From: Macrolepiota albuminosa
Lineage: Eukaryota; Basidiomycota; Agaricomycetes; Agaricales; Agaricaceae
Length of the DNA: 64,000 nucleotides
Assembly (NCBI GenBank): GCA_027475525.1
Contig: JAMWFC010000054.1
Span: 2,596,468 to 2,660,467 of the forward strand
Direction: 5' to 3'
The notes under the pieces are model-generated. The model was not told the DNA's origin. It searched no databases and was given only the letters and a program-made list of their open reading frames with translations. Made by a program: the position numbers and the translations under genes. Positions 22,223-34,344 of the stretch are shown here, piece by piece (the first letter of the stretch is position 1; each line of letters begins with the position of its first letter).

Positions 22223-23116
22223 GTCCCATAGGTACATGAGGTCATTTCACTATCACAGCACAAAGCATGAAATTCTAACATGCACAGAATTTGAGGAAAT
22301 CTCATAAAATACGGAGATTTGGAATACATTCTGCTCTAAATTTGCCATACCGCACATTTACAATAAATTACAAGATTTCCACAAATATTGGCAAGATAAC
22401 AGTAGGATTCTACTTGAGTTTCCTTTTCAGAATATTTTCCTTTGATGTGGCTCAAACCAGCAGTCTACAAATCGATTCAAATCATTCCCTGCGATTTACT
22501 CATCTTATAGACACGTTTTGTGACTCAACTACATAAAGACATCACAATGGTACATGTCATATGTTGTACGGGAGCTCACTCTGTGCCATACCATACATGT
22601 TCAGCGGAGTCTGCTATACTGGAGCGGAGCAGTCCTCATAGTGCCATAGAATACAGAGCCGCAGACGTGTCACAATGTGCTGTATGACACGGTCCAGTGG
22701 ATCAATAAAAGGTGGGCACACATATGTGCATGCAGGCCTGGCAGATGCTAGCAGACACTAGCAGACGTCAATGTGCATCAGCAGCTGCTGGCGGGCATCA
22801 GTCCACGAGTGAAAACCTCCTCCATTGGTGGATATCATGGCATGAATAAACCCTCCTCAAGGTTTCCCACTTCTCTCTCCTCTCCCTTCCTCCATGCAAT
22901 AACTCGTGGCTGCATGTCTCTCCTTCCCTCCTTTTCCCACTCCTGATGCCAGTGTATGTCCACAAAAAGGCCCTGCAGACCTACGCAGGCCTATGCAAGC
23001 TACCAGCGGACATCCATGCAGATATACATCAACAGACTCAAATCTATGTGGGCCCATGCAGGTCTGCACAGAGCACCAGTGGACATCCACAGAGGCCTAC
23101 GCAGGTCCATGGGGTC
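22223..23116. other. No recognised gene; short AGCAGAC/CCAGCGGA-type repeats
   Basis: The stretch is non-coding. From about 22730 it is rich in scrambled short words such as GCAGGCC, AGCAGAC, CATCAGC and GGACATCC. Open frames here exist on both strands at once, as expected of such low-complexity sequence. Confidence 0.5.
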
Positions 23117-23240
23117 TGGTTGGACCAAGAAAAAAAGTAACTTCATCTTGCCCACCATATGTCTGTGGGGAAATCAAACCCCTGGCCTTGGGAAAGCCTC
23201 CAGCAACAGAACACACATTTAACCGTTGCACCACAGGTCC
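23117..23240 (-). mobile_element. tRNA-derived SINE-like unit
   Basis: Read on the minus strand, the unit starts GGACCTGTGGTGCAACGGTT. TGGTGCAACGG fits the pol III A box; GGGTTTGATTTCC, about 45 bp on, fits a B box. The unit ends towards a T-rich tract (minus strand) near 23130. It is not a functional tRNA, since I cannot fold a proper anticodon arm. Confidence 0.6.
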
Positions 23241-23389
23241 GTTACTAATAGATAGATTTAAAGGTCAGATAACACAATGAACGGATGCCTACCTATATTT
23301 CTGCAGGTTCCTGTATGGATTTTTTGAGGTGGAAGGAAGGTGGCATACCTCCCAAAAGAGTTTTTGTGGCTTGAAAGGGGCGTTGGCAT

Positions 23390-23545
23390 TAGCAGCCATC
23401 AGCTGGCATCCGTCAAAGTTTGTCGGCAGCCATCATGACCTGCTGGCATCCATTGGCATCTGTTGGCATCTGCTGGATATCTGCTGGTATCCATCAGCAT
23501 CCATGGGAATTCATTGGCAACCCCTGGCATCGTCTGGCATCAGGG
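23390..23545. repeat. GGCATC/CTGGCATCC-rich low-complexity tract
   Basis: The words TGGCATC, CTGGCATCC and CATCAGC recur many times without a fixed period. Open frames spanning this and 23545-23840 appear on both strands and are not supported as genes. Confidence 0.7.
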
Positions 23546-23929
23546 CAGGAGAGAAGGAAACGGGGTGCGTGGGCATCCGCTGCATGGGGTGGTGTCTTGG
23601 AGAGCGTGGGGGGTGGCGGAAGAGGGATGAGAGTGGGGAGAAAGAGGGGGAAAGGAGAAGGGGAGGAGCGTGGGTGTCCGCTGGTACGCCAGTAGATGTA
23701 GCAGACGTCGGACGTCAGGTTAGGGGGGAGGAGGGAAGTGAGGTGCATGTGGTGGACGGAGTTGGCATGTGAAGTAGTGTGGGGAGTGGAAAGGATGGCA
23801 CTGGGGAGAAAGAGGAGGAAGGGCAGGAGAGGGTGCATGAGTGTCCGCTGTCTGCTGGCATGCCAGCGGACAGTAGCAGATGGTAGCTGATGTCAGCATG
23901 TGAGCCAGCTGATGTCAGCGGTGCAACCA

Positions 23930-24810
23930 GTCCCAGTGGTTCAGTGGAATATTCGTTTATTGATATTTAATATTGTTATACAGTAGTGGGTTCTACTCTC
24001 TCTACTCCACCTTAACAGGGACTAATGGTGTGTTTTTATATGGGTGCATTTTTGCTCTACATGTACATCGTACTGACCTGTAGTAAGTGCCTATGGTAGT
24101 TGATCCGACCCACTCAATTTTCAGTATTGTGTGGAGTGGCAGGTTTGACTCCCCTAGTCCAGACTTCCTTAGTCCACCATAATGACGTATAATGGTGTCT
24201 TTTTATACTGCTGCATTTTTGCACTACATGTAAACTGTACTGATTTTTGGTAAGGACCTGTGGTCCAATGGAATATTGATACATTGATATTTTATATTGT
24301 GCACAAGAGCCAGGTTTGAATCCTGCTAGTGCACATCATTAAACATGACATAACTTTGTTTTACTAATTGTTATTTACTACACAGTATGATAAATAAAGT
24401 AAGGTTGTAATTTTTTACAACATGACATAACTTTGTTTTACTAATTGTTATTTACTACACAGTATGATAAATAAAGTAAGGTTGTAATTTTTTACAACGT
24501 CCTGTGGTCTAGCAAAATATTGTCAGTTTATATTCTTTCTACTGCATAATTTGAGGGTTCAAGTCCTCCTTGTGTAATCATTGAATAGTGTGTGGTTTTT
24601 TGCGTTCATGAAAGTGCATAATAGAACAAAACAATGGGATGGTTAATCTTAGTGGACCTGAGTCCTGTCCAAACTAATTGAAATGTCTGTAGTAAAGTGC
24701 TGTAGCCTAGTACACAATACTAGAGTGATATTTATGTATAATCCACAGAATGTCCTGTGGTCTAGCAGAATATTGTCAGTTTATGTTCCTTCTAGTGCAC
24801 AACTGGAGGT
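23930..24810 (+). mobile_element. Tandem cluster of tRNA-like SINE units
   Basis: Four or five related units lie head to tail. Heads with A-box-like sequence are at about 23935 (GTGGTTCAGTGGAATATTCG), 24255 (TGTGGTCCAATGGAATATTG), 24497 (GTGGTCTAGCAAAATATTG) and 24752 (GTGGTCTAGCAGAATATTG), with a weaker one at about 24095. B-box-like sequences follow: GGGTTCTACTC, AGGTTTGACTCC, AGGTTTGAATCC and GGGTTCAAGTCC. Between heads, a tail with GGTGTNTTTTTATA and GCATTTTTGCNCTACATGTA occurs twice. The pattern fits a SINE family inserted repeatedly at one place. The 77-bp duplication 24342-24495 lies in it. Confidence 0.65.
24342..24495. repeat. 77-bp exact tandem duplication
   Basis: Copies 24342-24418 and 24419-24495 are identical. 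Confidence 0.95.
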
Positions 24811-24920
24811 AACGGATCAAACGGATTTATAATGGATTCGTCAGCGGCACAACGGGACGGTTAATCTTGACAAAAAATAACCAACGGAAAAGCCAAGAAT
24901 TATAGTAACTAAGGATTAAA

Positions 24921-25345
24921 TTACTCGTCTGATGTGTATTCCTCCTCTTCATTAGATTTATGTAATGCATCTGAATAGAACAAATCCTCATCAAGCAGGT
25001 AGTCTGCTGTTAAAAATGCAAAGTTGTCTGGTGTATATGGCCCCTGAGGTCTGGGAAGTGTGATGTCTTCATAGTTTGCTATCAGGCCTGACGATGAAGA
25101 TGGTGAGAGTGACTCTGACATATCAACAGACACATCATCAGTACAACCAGCTTGATTGAAAAGGCCAATCGGCCTACATTGATCATGTTTTGCTCTAGCA
25201 CAAAATTCTTGTTCTGTTGAAATAAATTAACTATGATTACTAGTGCCAAATTATACTCACGTTGTTAATACAATTTGTTAATTCTTCTCTGATCCTCATG
25301 TTGAGTCATACATGTCTCATATTCCTCCCACTCCTGGATATTGTT
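24921..25345 (-). pseudogene. Hypothetical exons with acidic tail
   Basis: On the minus strand, a first piece (about 25345-25262) reads IQEWEEYETCMTQHEDQRRI and ends at a GTGAGT donor. A second piece, after an ACAG acceptor at about 25217, reads EQEFCARAKHDQCRPIGLFN, then PRPQGPYTPDNFAFLTADYL, and ends at 24921 with SNEEEEYTSDE. A TAA lies in the first piece close to the donor, so the copy may be broken. I do not recognise the family. It lies on the same strand, just downstream of the repeat-bearing gene at 25466-26964, and may be its last exons or a separate gene. Confidence 0.4.
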
Positions 25346-25465
25346 ACCAGTAGATAGGGTTGGAGAAGGAGATTGTTGGAAGGGGGAAAACTAGATTTGA
25401 AGAGCTGTTACATCAAAAAGCGGTAGAAGATTTTCTTCATCATCGGTCGTCATATGTCCGCTGCT

Positions 25466-26964
25466 CTAGACTTCCATTTGTCTGCCATCACCAGCTGCCA
25501 CAGTCCCCATTGCTGGTAGTCCTTCTGCTTCTTCACCAACAATAAATAAAGGTGGCAAAGAATCGTTGTCCATCTCCTCTTCCGCAGGAATGAACAAAGG
25601 GGGCAAATCATTGTCTTCAGTCTCCTCTTCCATCTTCTTTTCTGCAGGAATAAACAAAGGTGGCAAAGATTTGTCTTTTGTCTCCTCTTTTGCAGGAATG
25701 AACAAAGGTGGCAAAGATTCATCTTCTATCTCCTCTTCTGCAGGAATGAACAAAGACGGCAAAGATTTGTCTTCCATCTCATCATTTGCCACAATGAATA
25801 AAGGAGAGATACCCTCTAAGTCAGGGTCACTAATGGATGGATTAGGGATATCCACCTGGTCATTGTCAGTTTCCCCCAGCTCCATGAATGTCTGGCAGAT
25901 ATGAGCTGCTAGGGCGGAAAGAAGTTGAGATGCTGGTTGAACCACAACATGAGAGTTTTCCATTATAGGGCCATACACCAGTTCAGGTTTACTCTGACTG
26001 TAGAGGTGGTGGAATGGATGTTGTGTGTTCAAGAATTCAATATGCATTAAGAATGGCCATTGGGAAGAGTCGACATCAGGGAGAGTGGTAAGATGGGCCA
26101 TGGAGAGGCAGTCTTGAGGATCAGGCTGCTCATCATCAATACTGTTGGTATGGGACTCGATGCCTGTCAATTGGCCCATCCAAGCAGGATCCATGGACCT
26201 GGCAATGGAACTGACAATGAAAGCAGCAACGGACTTGCTGCCAGCAAACAGGCAGATTATATCGTTGGCCTTTGGCACATGTTCTATCTTATCCAGCAAC
26301 AGCCACTTGTCTAGGGCTAGAAGCGTCCGCTGGTGGCCCCTGGCAGATCTGCTATCTGCAAACACATGGAGCAAATCGTCTGGTGCTAGGACAGACACCA
26401 ATTCATCGGATGGCAATGTCATAGACGGCCAGCAGTTGCATGCCAAGAAGCTTTCAAGAGAGTGGAAGCCTTGCTGATGTACAAGAAGGCAATGCTCCAG
26501 CATTTCATTGCTTAAGACCTGAATATCTTCTCAGCCAATGTGGTTCCACCGATCATAGCTATACAGATTCCTAATAAGATCTTGACGGCCATCAACAAAC
26601 TCCAGGATCTCTGTGGGCAAAGTTTGCTGATTTTGGAGAGGAAAAAATTGGCTCATGCTTTTGATAATGTCTGGAACATTGCAGACTACATTATTTAGTG
26701 ATGCAGCCCTCAGATATGACAATACAAAGTTCTATAGCACACAGTCAGATCCTAATATATTTACACATTTTGAAGTTATCTTACCAACTCCTTGTCTAGA
26801 TGCTGGATAATCCATGCCTCTTCTGCTTCAAGACTTGGTGTAAGATTGCCAAATATGAAAAGTGCTGCAATAAGGCGTGACTCGATGTAGTCAACAACCT
26901 CTTGCAAATTTTCTAGTACAGTGGCTTGGGACATGACATTGTGTGGTACAGAGATAGATGCCAT
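25466..26964 (-). pseudogene. Unknown protein with LPPLFIPAEEE repeats, next to a KDZ element
   Basis: The gene starts at 26964 (ATG, MASISVPHNVMSQATVLENL). Exon 1 is 26964-26785; the intron 26784-26732 (53 nt, GTAAG...TATAG) is in phase 0; exon 2 is 26731-25466. A single TGA at 26531-26533 splits exon 2; the same frame continues after it with EDIQVLSNEMLEHC, so the stop probably arose from CGA. Total about 480 codons. The C-terminal third contains 5-6 degenerate repeats of 16-20 residues built on SLPPLFIPAEEEMEDKS, hydrophobic plus acidic. Early residues include ILEFVDGRQDLIRNLYSYDR. I know no function for it. It lies 270 bp beyond the end of the KDZ transposase, same strand, so it may be cargo of that element. 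Confidence 0.6.
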
Positions 26965-27110
26965 TGCACTCTTGCTTATAGAAGTGGAAACTGCTATGTA
27001 TCAGATTTTTGTGCCTTATAAACAAAAGTGATTTTTAACAATTCCATTGCATGTGACTGTCACAAATCTGTTCCAATCATCCACTGATGGCAGCAAGCTG
27101 CATCTATTAG

Positions 27111-27206
27111 TTCAATCCATCTCTGCATCTGTCATATCAATCCGTTTCTGCATCTGTCATATCAATCTATCTCTGCATCTGTCATATCAATCTATCTCTG
27201 CATCCA
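27111..27206. repeat. 25-bp tandem repeat, about four units
   Basis: The unit ATCTCTGCATCTGTCATATC plus AATCT is repeated with few changes. It lies between the KDZ transposase end and the neighbouring gene. Confidence 0.85.
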
Positions 27207-27235
27207 CCATTTTCACAGCAGATCTCTTGCAGTTT

Positions 27236-30200
27236 GGGGGGGAATAAAATCAGGAAGCATCCGTCTAAATTTATCAATTGCCATTGAGGCCAATTCTTGC
27301 CACATGGCCACCTTTTTGTGGGCATATGACTAGAGATCTCTTTTCTTCACTGACATACCATGCTTTGACCAAATATCTGCCTGGTTGAAGAAATACTGAA
27401 TTGTCCACTCCATTTCACTCGTGACAAGCTGACATTCCTCTGTTCATTTGTTGCAATGTGCTCTAGCATGTAGATAATGAACATGATTAACTGAAGAGAT
27501 ATATTCATGAACGGATGTAATGATAACGGAAATGTTAACAAGAGAACTCACATTCAGAAATAGTTGCAGATTTATTTTCTGCATCAGAATTAGAGTGCTA
27601 TATCCAAGATACCTTGATCCTTGATGAACCAGAAATGTTGGAATCTCATATAGCTATGCTTGCATTCAAATCCGCTTTCTGTAGAACTAGATACTTTCTC
27701 TGAATGCTGGAGTCCGATCTCAGTCGCAGCAGAGCACTGCGGCATTATGCATAGGCATGAGCCTTCACCAGGATTGAGGCCTGGATTCTTTGAAGAGATG
27801 CATGAGCTCGAGTTTTCACATTCTTGCTTGGGGCGACCCAGACAACATGAGAATATAGAAATGATTTCTCTGCAATGAATTCCTAAAGGGCTTGCAGGAG
27901 CCTTTCAATTTGAATCAAGTGCACGGATTGCACTCTATCATTGTTAATAGTGAGACATTACCCATGATCATAGATAGGAAGGAGATTTCAAAATCTTCTG
28001 GAACAACTACATCCGTTGGTTCAAGGTTATCCACTAGTGGTACCAGCAGATCTGTTGGTTGTCCATCTTCCACCATTTCATTGTCATCAAAGGCTCTGGG
28101 AACTTCATCCAGTTCCAGGGGGGCAGTCCGCCTTCCACTAGCAATAAACCCGCTCCTGTCCTGAGAAGCAGCAAGGACATTGAGTTGAACCCTTAATAGT
28201 TCTTTTTCTGCCTCAACCTTTTGCCGATCATCATTGCTTGCATGCCAATTTGAACGGCAAACCTGGTCCTGAATTGCAATTCTGAGCTTCCAATTAGTGA
28301 AATAGGTTGGGCCATCAGCAATATACCTTACTGCTGCTCCTCAATGTTAAGGGCAAGTTGAATCCAGAAGGAATAAATATCCATTGCTGCAACATCTGTT
28401 GAGTGGTTTCCACTGTCTGCTGTCATTTGATCACTTGCACTATTGAAGGTCATTGTACGAGCTTTGAAAATATCTATTGCTTTATGGTTTTCCTCCTCTC
28501 TGAGCCTTTCTGCCTTAGCTATTCCAGCTTTCCAGCTTGTTAATAAATCTATTGATATTCCGATGAATTGCTCAGTGAAATATTGAACAGCTGCATCTCT
28601 CATCTTAACAGCAGTCCTGTACTTTTAACATAAGAATGGAACCATGTCAAGCAGCTTCTTCCAGTTTGAGTCACCCATGTGATCATCAAGGATTTCTGCC
28701 TGGTATGCCAAGGTAGCCATATAGGTCATTTGTAAGACTTCATTTAGTGTAGACCAGAGACTTTCAATTATCTCTCCAGCCAAATGACCGGCCCTGAAAA
28801 TGAAGGACAGGACAAAGTGGAAAAAACAATCCTTCTTATGCCCATGGACATGAAGAAGTCCTATTGCAAAGTCCATGAGTAGATTATCCAGCAGGACTTC
28901 TCCAGCCTCGGCAAGCCGTTCAGAAAATTTGACATACTACTGACATGCTATGTCATATACCAGTAGGAGATGCTGAATTTCATCCATGTTGGTTGTCTTA
29001 ACTGCCTGTGTGATGGAAAAGTCTGTATAAACCTGGCCTTCACCATGGGTCAAGTTTGTTATACTATTAGGAGCAAAGCAGCCATGCTGTGTACATGCCG
29101 TTGCAACAATACCAGTAATGTTGCATGACTTGTTCATCATTAGAGCCTTTTCAATAGCTTTGAATGTGTTTTTACAAGTGGCTCCCTAGACAGATGGAGG
29201 TCCAGCAGATAGCTGACAGACAGGATTGAATTAATGAGCGGATGGTGGACAGGTAGAATTAAAGAATGTCATTTACCGTTGGCTGTTCCTTTGCACGCTT
29301 GAGATAGTGGGTGAGCTCATCCCTCCTGGCCATCATACCACCACCTTCTGAATGCTATATATCATGAGCAGGATTAGAATATCAGACGTGATCTGCCTTG
29401 AAGTTGCCGTCCATTATTAAAGAATGATTGAACTTCCACTGGACAGGATCTTCTTCCTAGTTAGATGGAAGATTGACTTCTGGTTGAGGACAAGTTGGAC
29501 AGAATATTGCAAGTTCACCATGGTCTGGTGCCATGGAATGCCTCGATTCATCATGGCCAAAGCCTGCCCACTTCAACTTTTTCAGCCACTGCCATGAACA
29601 AGAAATTTGTTGTAGCTTGCAGCAAAGGTTATCCACCTCATCAGAGAATGCAAGCGGGAAAGTTATTCTTGCAATTTTCTGCCAGTACTGGTAGGCGGAT
29701 GCTTTGCACTTTAGATTTGTCAGACAGAAGTTGTCCAGCACAGCCATTGTAAAATATGTTTGTATCCGATCAAATGTACTGGGGACCAGCTGCGAGCAGA
29801 TAATATCCTCCACCAAGACATCTATCCCAGAACACTCACATGAAACGACAGTGATGTAGTGTACTCCAGTTGTGTGAACAATCCATTGTATTGGATTCCC
29901 AAAGCAATCATATCTGTCCATACAGAACCTGTTTGTGGCTGGCCAATCTTCTGGAATATCTTCTATTGGCACATGATTTTTTGGTTCCTGTTGCTCTTCC
30001 TCTTCCATGATTTGATCAAGGCTGGCATTCTGAAGTCTGCTCAGGAAATCTGAAGTCATGGATGGATGTGCTGCTGGATGTCCCAGATTGCTATCCACTG
30101 ATGGAAGTTCAACATTCAGTTGATATTTGAGTCGTAGAAACTCTTGCTCCTGAATGTTCTTTTTTTGCTTGTAGTCCTCGAGAGCTCTGACCCTGACCTT

Positions 30201-30888
30201 TCCTTGATGACAGTTTGCATGCAATGAATTGTGTTGGATATAGAAATACCTAACATTCCATACTTTAGGTTGGTGAAACAGGTTGGAGTCGTGCGTGCAG
30301 CAGAAACATCTATGACAGAATATTCTTGACTCAACGCAATCACGGCATTGCCATCATGCAAGGTAATGGCCAGGACAAGCAAGGCAATCAGTAACGTCAT
30401 CTATTGATTCACGACCAAGCAATCCATTGAGCAACTGTGGAACATGGTTGATGAAGTCGTTAAGATAATCTGCCTGTGTCTATGTATGAACTTGAATAAT
30501 TCATTGAGCAACTGTGGAACATGGTTGATGAAGTCGTTAAGATAATCTGCCTGTGTCTATGTATGAACTTAAATAATTCACTCTCAATAATAGCATACAT
30601 TCAAATCACCTTTACATGCCTTATAGATATGGGCATTGTATCATCTACATTATCTACCGTTGAATTATTGTTCAAGTGTGCAAAGTTATCATCATTTGCA
30701 AATGCTGCAAGTGGTGCACCAGTTACAATGGGAACGGGACCCAGTGGTAGCCATTGTGTTATGAGGACTGACAACCTTTGTGTGTTTTGAATAAGTTGTG
30801 TCCTTTCCTCAGCAAATGGGATGAAGTCCCTTTGCCTGATGACTGTTGTTTTTGGTCGCTTGTGTTTCTTCAGAGAGTTCAGATTCAT
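27236..30888 (-). pseudogene. KDZ family transposase with CxC cysteine cluster
   Basis: KDZ (Kyakuja-Dileera-Zisupton) transposases are DDE enzymes of large DNA transposons in mushrooms. The N-terminus at 30888 reads MNLNSLKKHKRPKTTVIRQR and RDFIPFAEERTQ. The cysteine cluster follows near 30400-30290 (TDCLACPGH, QCRDCVESRIFCHRCFCC). Then come VVSCECSGIDVLVEDIICSQ, WLKKLKWAGFGH and LAIFCPTCPQPEVNLPSN (29457-30224). The catalytic part shows MDGNFKADHV near 29420, LVYDIACQ near 28945 and GEIIESLWSTLNE near 28770 as likely D, D and E residues. Conserved flanks include VHGHKKDCFFHF and DDHMGDSNWKKLL. The C-terminal helical region continues to about 27236. Several in-frame stops (after PSN, after IACQ, one at a CGA-like site in the cluster) and frame changes make it a pseudogene. 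Confidence 0.85.
30425..30578. repeat. 77-bp tandem duplication, one mismatch
   Basis: Copies 30425-30501 and 30502-30578 differ at one base (G30494 against A30571). It lies in the N-terminal part of the KDZ coding region. Confidence 0.9.
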
Positions 30889-31214
30889 GATTAAAATATC
30901 TATGGCCAGGACCTAGCCATTGTACCAGAGATCTAATGAGACTGCTTATTGATATCAGCAATATGCTCTAATTTGGATAGGCTGGATACCAGCGGACAGC
31001 AGACCCTATCTGTTGAAGACAAATGGAATCTGTTTGTCATCAACAGACACTGAACGGAAATGTATATTTTATTATGTGATCCTTTAGTTAAGAACTGTGT
31101 GGTTGCAGAAAATTATATTATCTACAAACATGTTTGCCCTCTTGCAACTGCCTGAACTAATATTTTCATCTGTATAGTTCAAAGATAGATCTTTTTTCTG
31201 CTGTAAATATTGGT
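30889..31214. other. Spacer between KDZ element and Ty3 element A
   Basis: No gene is seen. It holds the left inversion breakpoint of Ty3 element A at its right edge (about 31215-31228). Confidence 0.5.
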
Positions 31215-34200
31215 TCTACTCGTCCTCTGAAATACTTGTGTTAATCACAAACTCAGTGAGTGGATACCAGTCCACCTAGTCTCATTGATCAGGGCAAACA
31301 ACTGCCCTCAGGATCTGATCTATACTGCGGTTGGCCCGCTCAGTCTGCCTATCCATTTGAGGATAAAATGACATCAATATAAGGAGTCTAGCTCCTAACA
31401 GCTTGTGGAGCTCTCTCCACCATTGCAATGTGAATTTCAAGTCATGGTTACTTACAATGGTACTAGGCAGCCTATGCAGCCTAACAATCTCCCTGAAGTA
31501 GATCCATGACAGCTCCTTAGCCGTCAGCGTTATGCGCACCGATATAAGGTGCACCATGCTTGTCATGCAACATATAACCACCCAGAGGTAGTCAAATCTT
31601 CTAGACTCAGGAAAGGGACCTATAAAGTCCATTCCAATGGAGTTCCAAGGCTTTACCAGCATGGGTAGCTGGTGTATGTAGCTTCCTGGCCAAAGATCCA
31701 GAGGGCAGCTTTGCCCTCTGACACGCTGCACATGATGTGCAGAACTTGGTAACCTCCTGGGCCATGCGTGGCCACCAATATTATCTATGGATGTATCCCA
31801 ACATCTGTGCAGCATTGAAGTGCCCTGCTAGGGCATGGGCCTGGTCCAGTACCCATGTTATAGTCGCTCATGTATGGAGGAGGCAAACCACTGCCACTCC
31901 TTGATGGTTTGCCATCATAATCAGTCTGCCAGGCCCCTGCCTGAACTAAGGGTGATTGTTGGAATTGGTGATGATCTTGGCAAAGAGAAAGTCATGTTCA
32001 TACTCCTGCACCACTTCTATACGGAAGTTGTTGTTGCCCAGACTAGGTGGCTGGGACAAAGGCAATTTGCCTTCTAGCATTTCAGCCAAAGTGAAGGGTT
32101 GATTGAGGTGCTCAGGTTCTCCAGCCGACGCTGGTTCCATGACTTCATGCTCCTTGAGCAGCTGAGCAGCTAAGTCTCGCTCCTTGTGCTGCTCCCTGAG
32201 GCAAATATTTTGCCTGCATTTGTCATCTTGCATTGCGTGTACATCCAAGACATGTTCTCTGATCTCCTGGTACCAGTGGATAGGGAGATCCTTCCCATCT
32301 GAGTCTATGCGGCAATCTGCCTGCATGTACTCATAAGGCTCATGAGCCTCCCTGACTACATCACTCTCAAAGTAGTGGGACAGGCAATCCACCACTTTAT
32401 TGAGTTCACCTTTAACATAGGTGATGTTGAACTGGTATCTCGACATGTAGTCAATCCATTATTGCTGATGTGGCAACAAGTTCACCTGAGTTTTGAAGAA
32501 CTCAAGTGTCTTGTGATTGGTTATGATGTGGATGGGATATCCCATCAGCTTATCCTTCCACTTGAGGAGGGCCTCGAGGATAGCTAGGGTCTCTAGCTTG
32601 TGCACAGCATAGTTTTGCTGGGCAGTCATGAACTTCTTTGACATGAACCCGGCTGGCCAGCAAGTCTGCCAGCTACTCCCCTGGCCATACATGGCTCCGA
32701 TGCCTGTCTTAGACACATCACAAATGAGCCAAATAGGCTTGTCCTGTCTAGAGTCGATTGGTTGAATAACCAGAGTCTTTGTACAGATTTGTTTGACTAT
32801 TTTGAAGCACGGCTGGTGCAGCGGCCTCCAGTTTAATGGTGACCTGTTCTGCATCATGGCCATTAAGTGGCCCAGTATAGGCAGTGACGTTGGGCAAGAA
32901 GCTTATGTAGTTGACAAGGCCAACAAATCATTGGATGTCATTGTAGTTTTGTGGTGTGCACCACTCCCGAATGCAGTCAAGCTTGTCCTGATTGGGGTGG
33001 ATGCCCTATTCATCGATGACATGCCCTAGGCAGTCTATACTTTGAGAGTAAAGCTCATACTTTTTCCATTTCAAGTACAACTTGTACTTGCGTAGTCGTT
33101 TGAATACGACTCTGAGGTGCTGCTCATGCTCCTCCATGGAATCTGAATAGATGAATATATGTACTTGCGTAGTCGTTTGAATACGACTCTGAGGTGCTGC
33201 TCATGCTCCTCCATGGAATCTGAATAGATGAATATATCATCTAAGTAGACATGCATAAAGCATCCTATTACATCTTGAAATATAGAGGTCATTAACTTCT
33301 GAAAGGTTGTAGGAGCGTTACAGTCCTCAATCTGCATTATGTTGCTCATAAACGTGCCCATGATTGAGGCAAACACGGTCTTGGGTACGTCTTTGGTGCG
33401 AATATGCACCTGCTTGTAGGTGTCAGTAAGGTCAATCTTTGAGCAATACTTCACTCGAGCCACGTCTTTCCAGATCACCTTCTGATCTGGTAAAGGAGTT
33501 ACATCCTTTATAATATTATCATTGTGCTGACGTGCATCAAGAGCCATTCGAAGGGTTCCATCCTTCTTTAGGATGCACAATAATAGTGCAGCCTGAGCAG
33601 TGGTGCATGGTGACCACCACTGAGCATTCAAATAGCAATTAGTTTTATCGTATAATTGCTTCTGGAGTGTGTGTGGACAGCGCAGCAAGTGATATTTGTA
33701 TTGCTTGCTCTCATCTATGAGATTAATTTCATGGTTCACTTCCCACCATAGCAGGAGCTCCTCCTTGGTCCCATTGACTATATTGGCAAATTCTTCTTGC
33801 CATTGCTGATGCAATTGAGGTATATCTTTCTCATAAAGGCTTGTCGCCTTCTGTTTCTCCTTCAGACACACTGAGGGAAGTACCTCCACCATATCTGATG
33901 GCAGCCAAGGCTGCAGTGCATATTGCTTGCAAATTGCAAGCATCTGAGTAACACTGTCATTGGGTATATGCAGTCTTAGTGGGAAATCCACTACCGCTGC
34001 CTTATGAGCTATGAGGCTTGTTCCTTCATGTACAAGTGAATACACTACAGACACTTTGTCTGACGCTGGCTGGCAATATGCTGGTGTGACGGTTGTCTGT
34101 TGCTGGTGCACATTTTGCACACATGTGGCTGCCACCAGTTCATTCCACTCCTGTGGCATTCAAGGATCATATGCCCAGTCGTACTCAGGAAGAGAAGCTG

Positions 34201-34285
34201 GTCGCTCCTATAAGGACCATGTGTCTTTATAAGATGAGGCTTCCACCTCTTGGTTGCTGTCCCTCAAGTCATCTAACTTGACTCA
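31215..34285 (-). pseudogene. Ty3 element A: pol from protease-linker to integrase core, inverted
   Basis: On the minus strand this encodes, in order, the protease-RT linker (ending in DWAYDP, a TGA, then MPQEWNELVAATC at 34159), reverse transcriptase with FMHVYLDDIFIYSDS, RNase H (about 32863-32459: PIWLICDVSKTGIGAMYGQG), the linker (KGELNKVVDCLSHYF) and the integrase core (GMDFIGPFPESRRFDYLWVV, TIVSNHDLKFT, QMDRQTERANRSI). Homology to element B (54853-58701) is collinear. It stops abruptly near INTSISE, inside the integrase. The rest of the integrase lies on the opposite strand at 34345-35034. A 77-bp duplication (33084-33237) and scattered stops (for example after CPDQ) add damage. Confidence 0.9.
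33084..33237. repeat. 77-bp exact tandem duplication in the RT of element A
   Basis: Copies 33084-33160 and 33161-33237 are identical. They interrupt the RT frame just after the YLDD region. Confidence 0.95.
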
Positions 34286-34344
34286 GGAGGACATAGGTGG
34301 ACATACATCCACTGAGTCCTCAGGCTTTTTTGCCTGTTGCTATT

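Noticed and set aside
23329..23838. Overlapping ORFs on both strands in the GGCATC-rich tract
   Set aside because: Low-complexity sequence without stops on either strand; no conserved motif or splice context.
23161..24580. Functional tRNA genes
   Set aside because: A- and B-box-like sequences are present, but spacing and arms do not fold into a proper cloverleaf with a readable anticodon; SINE units fit better.
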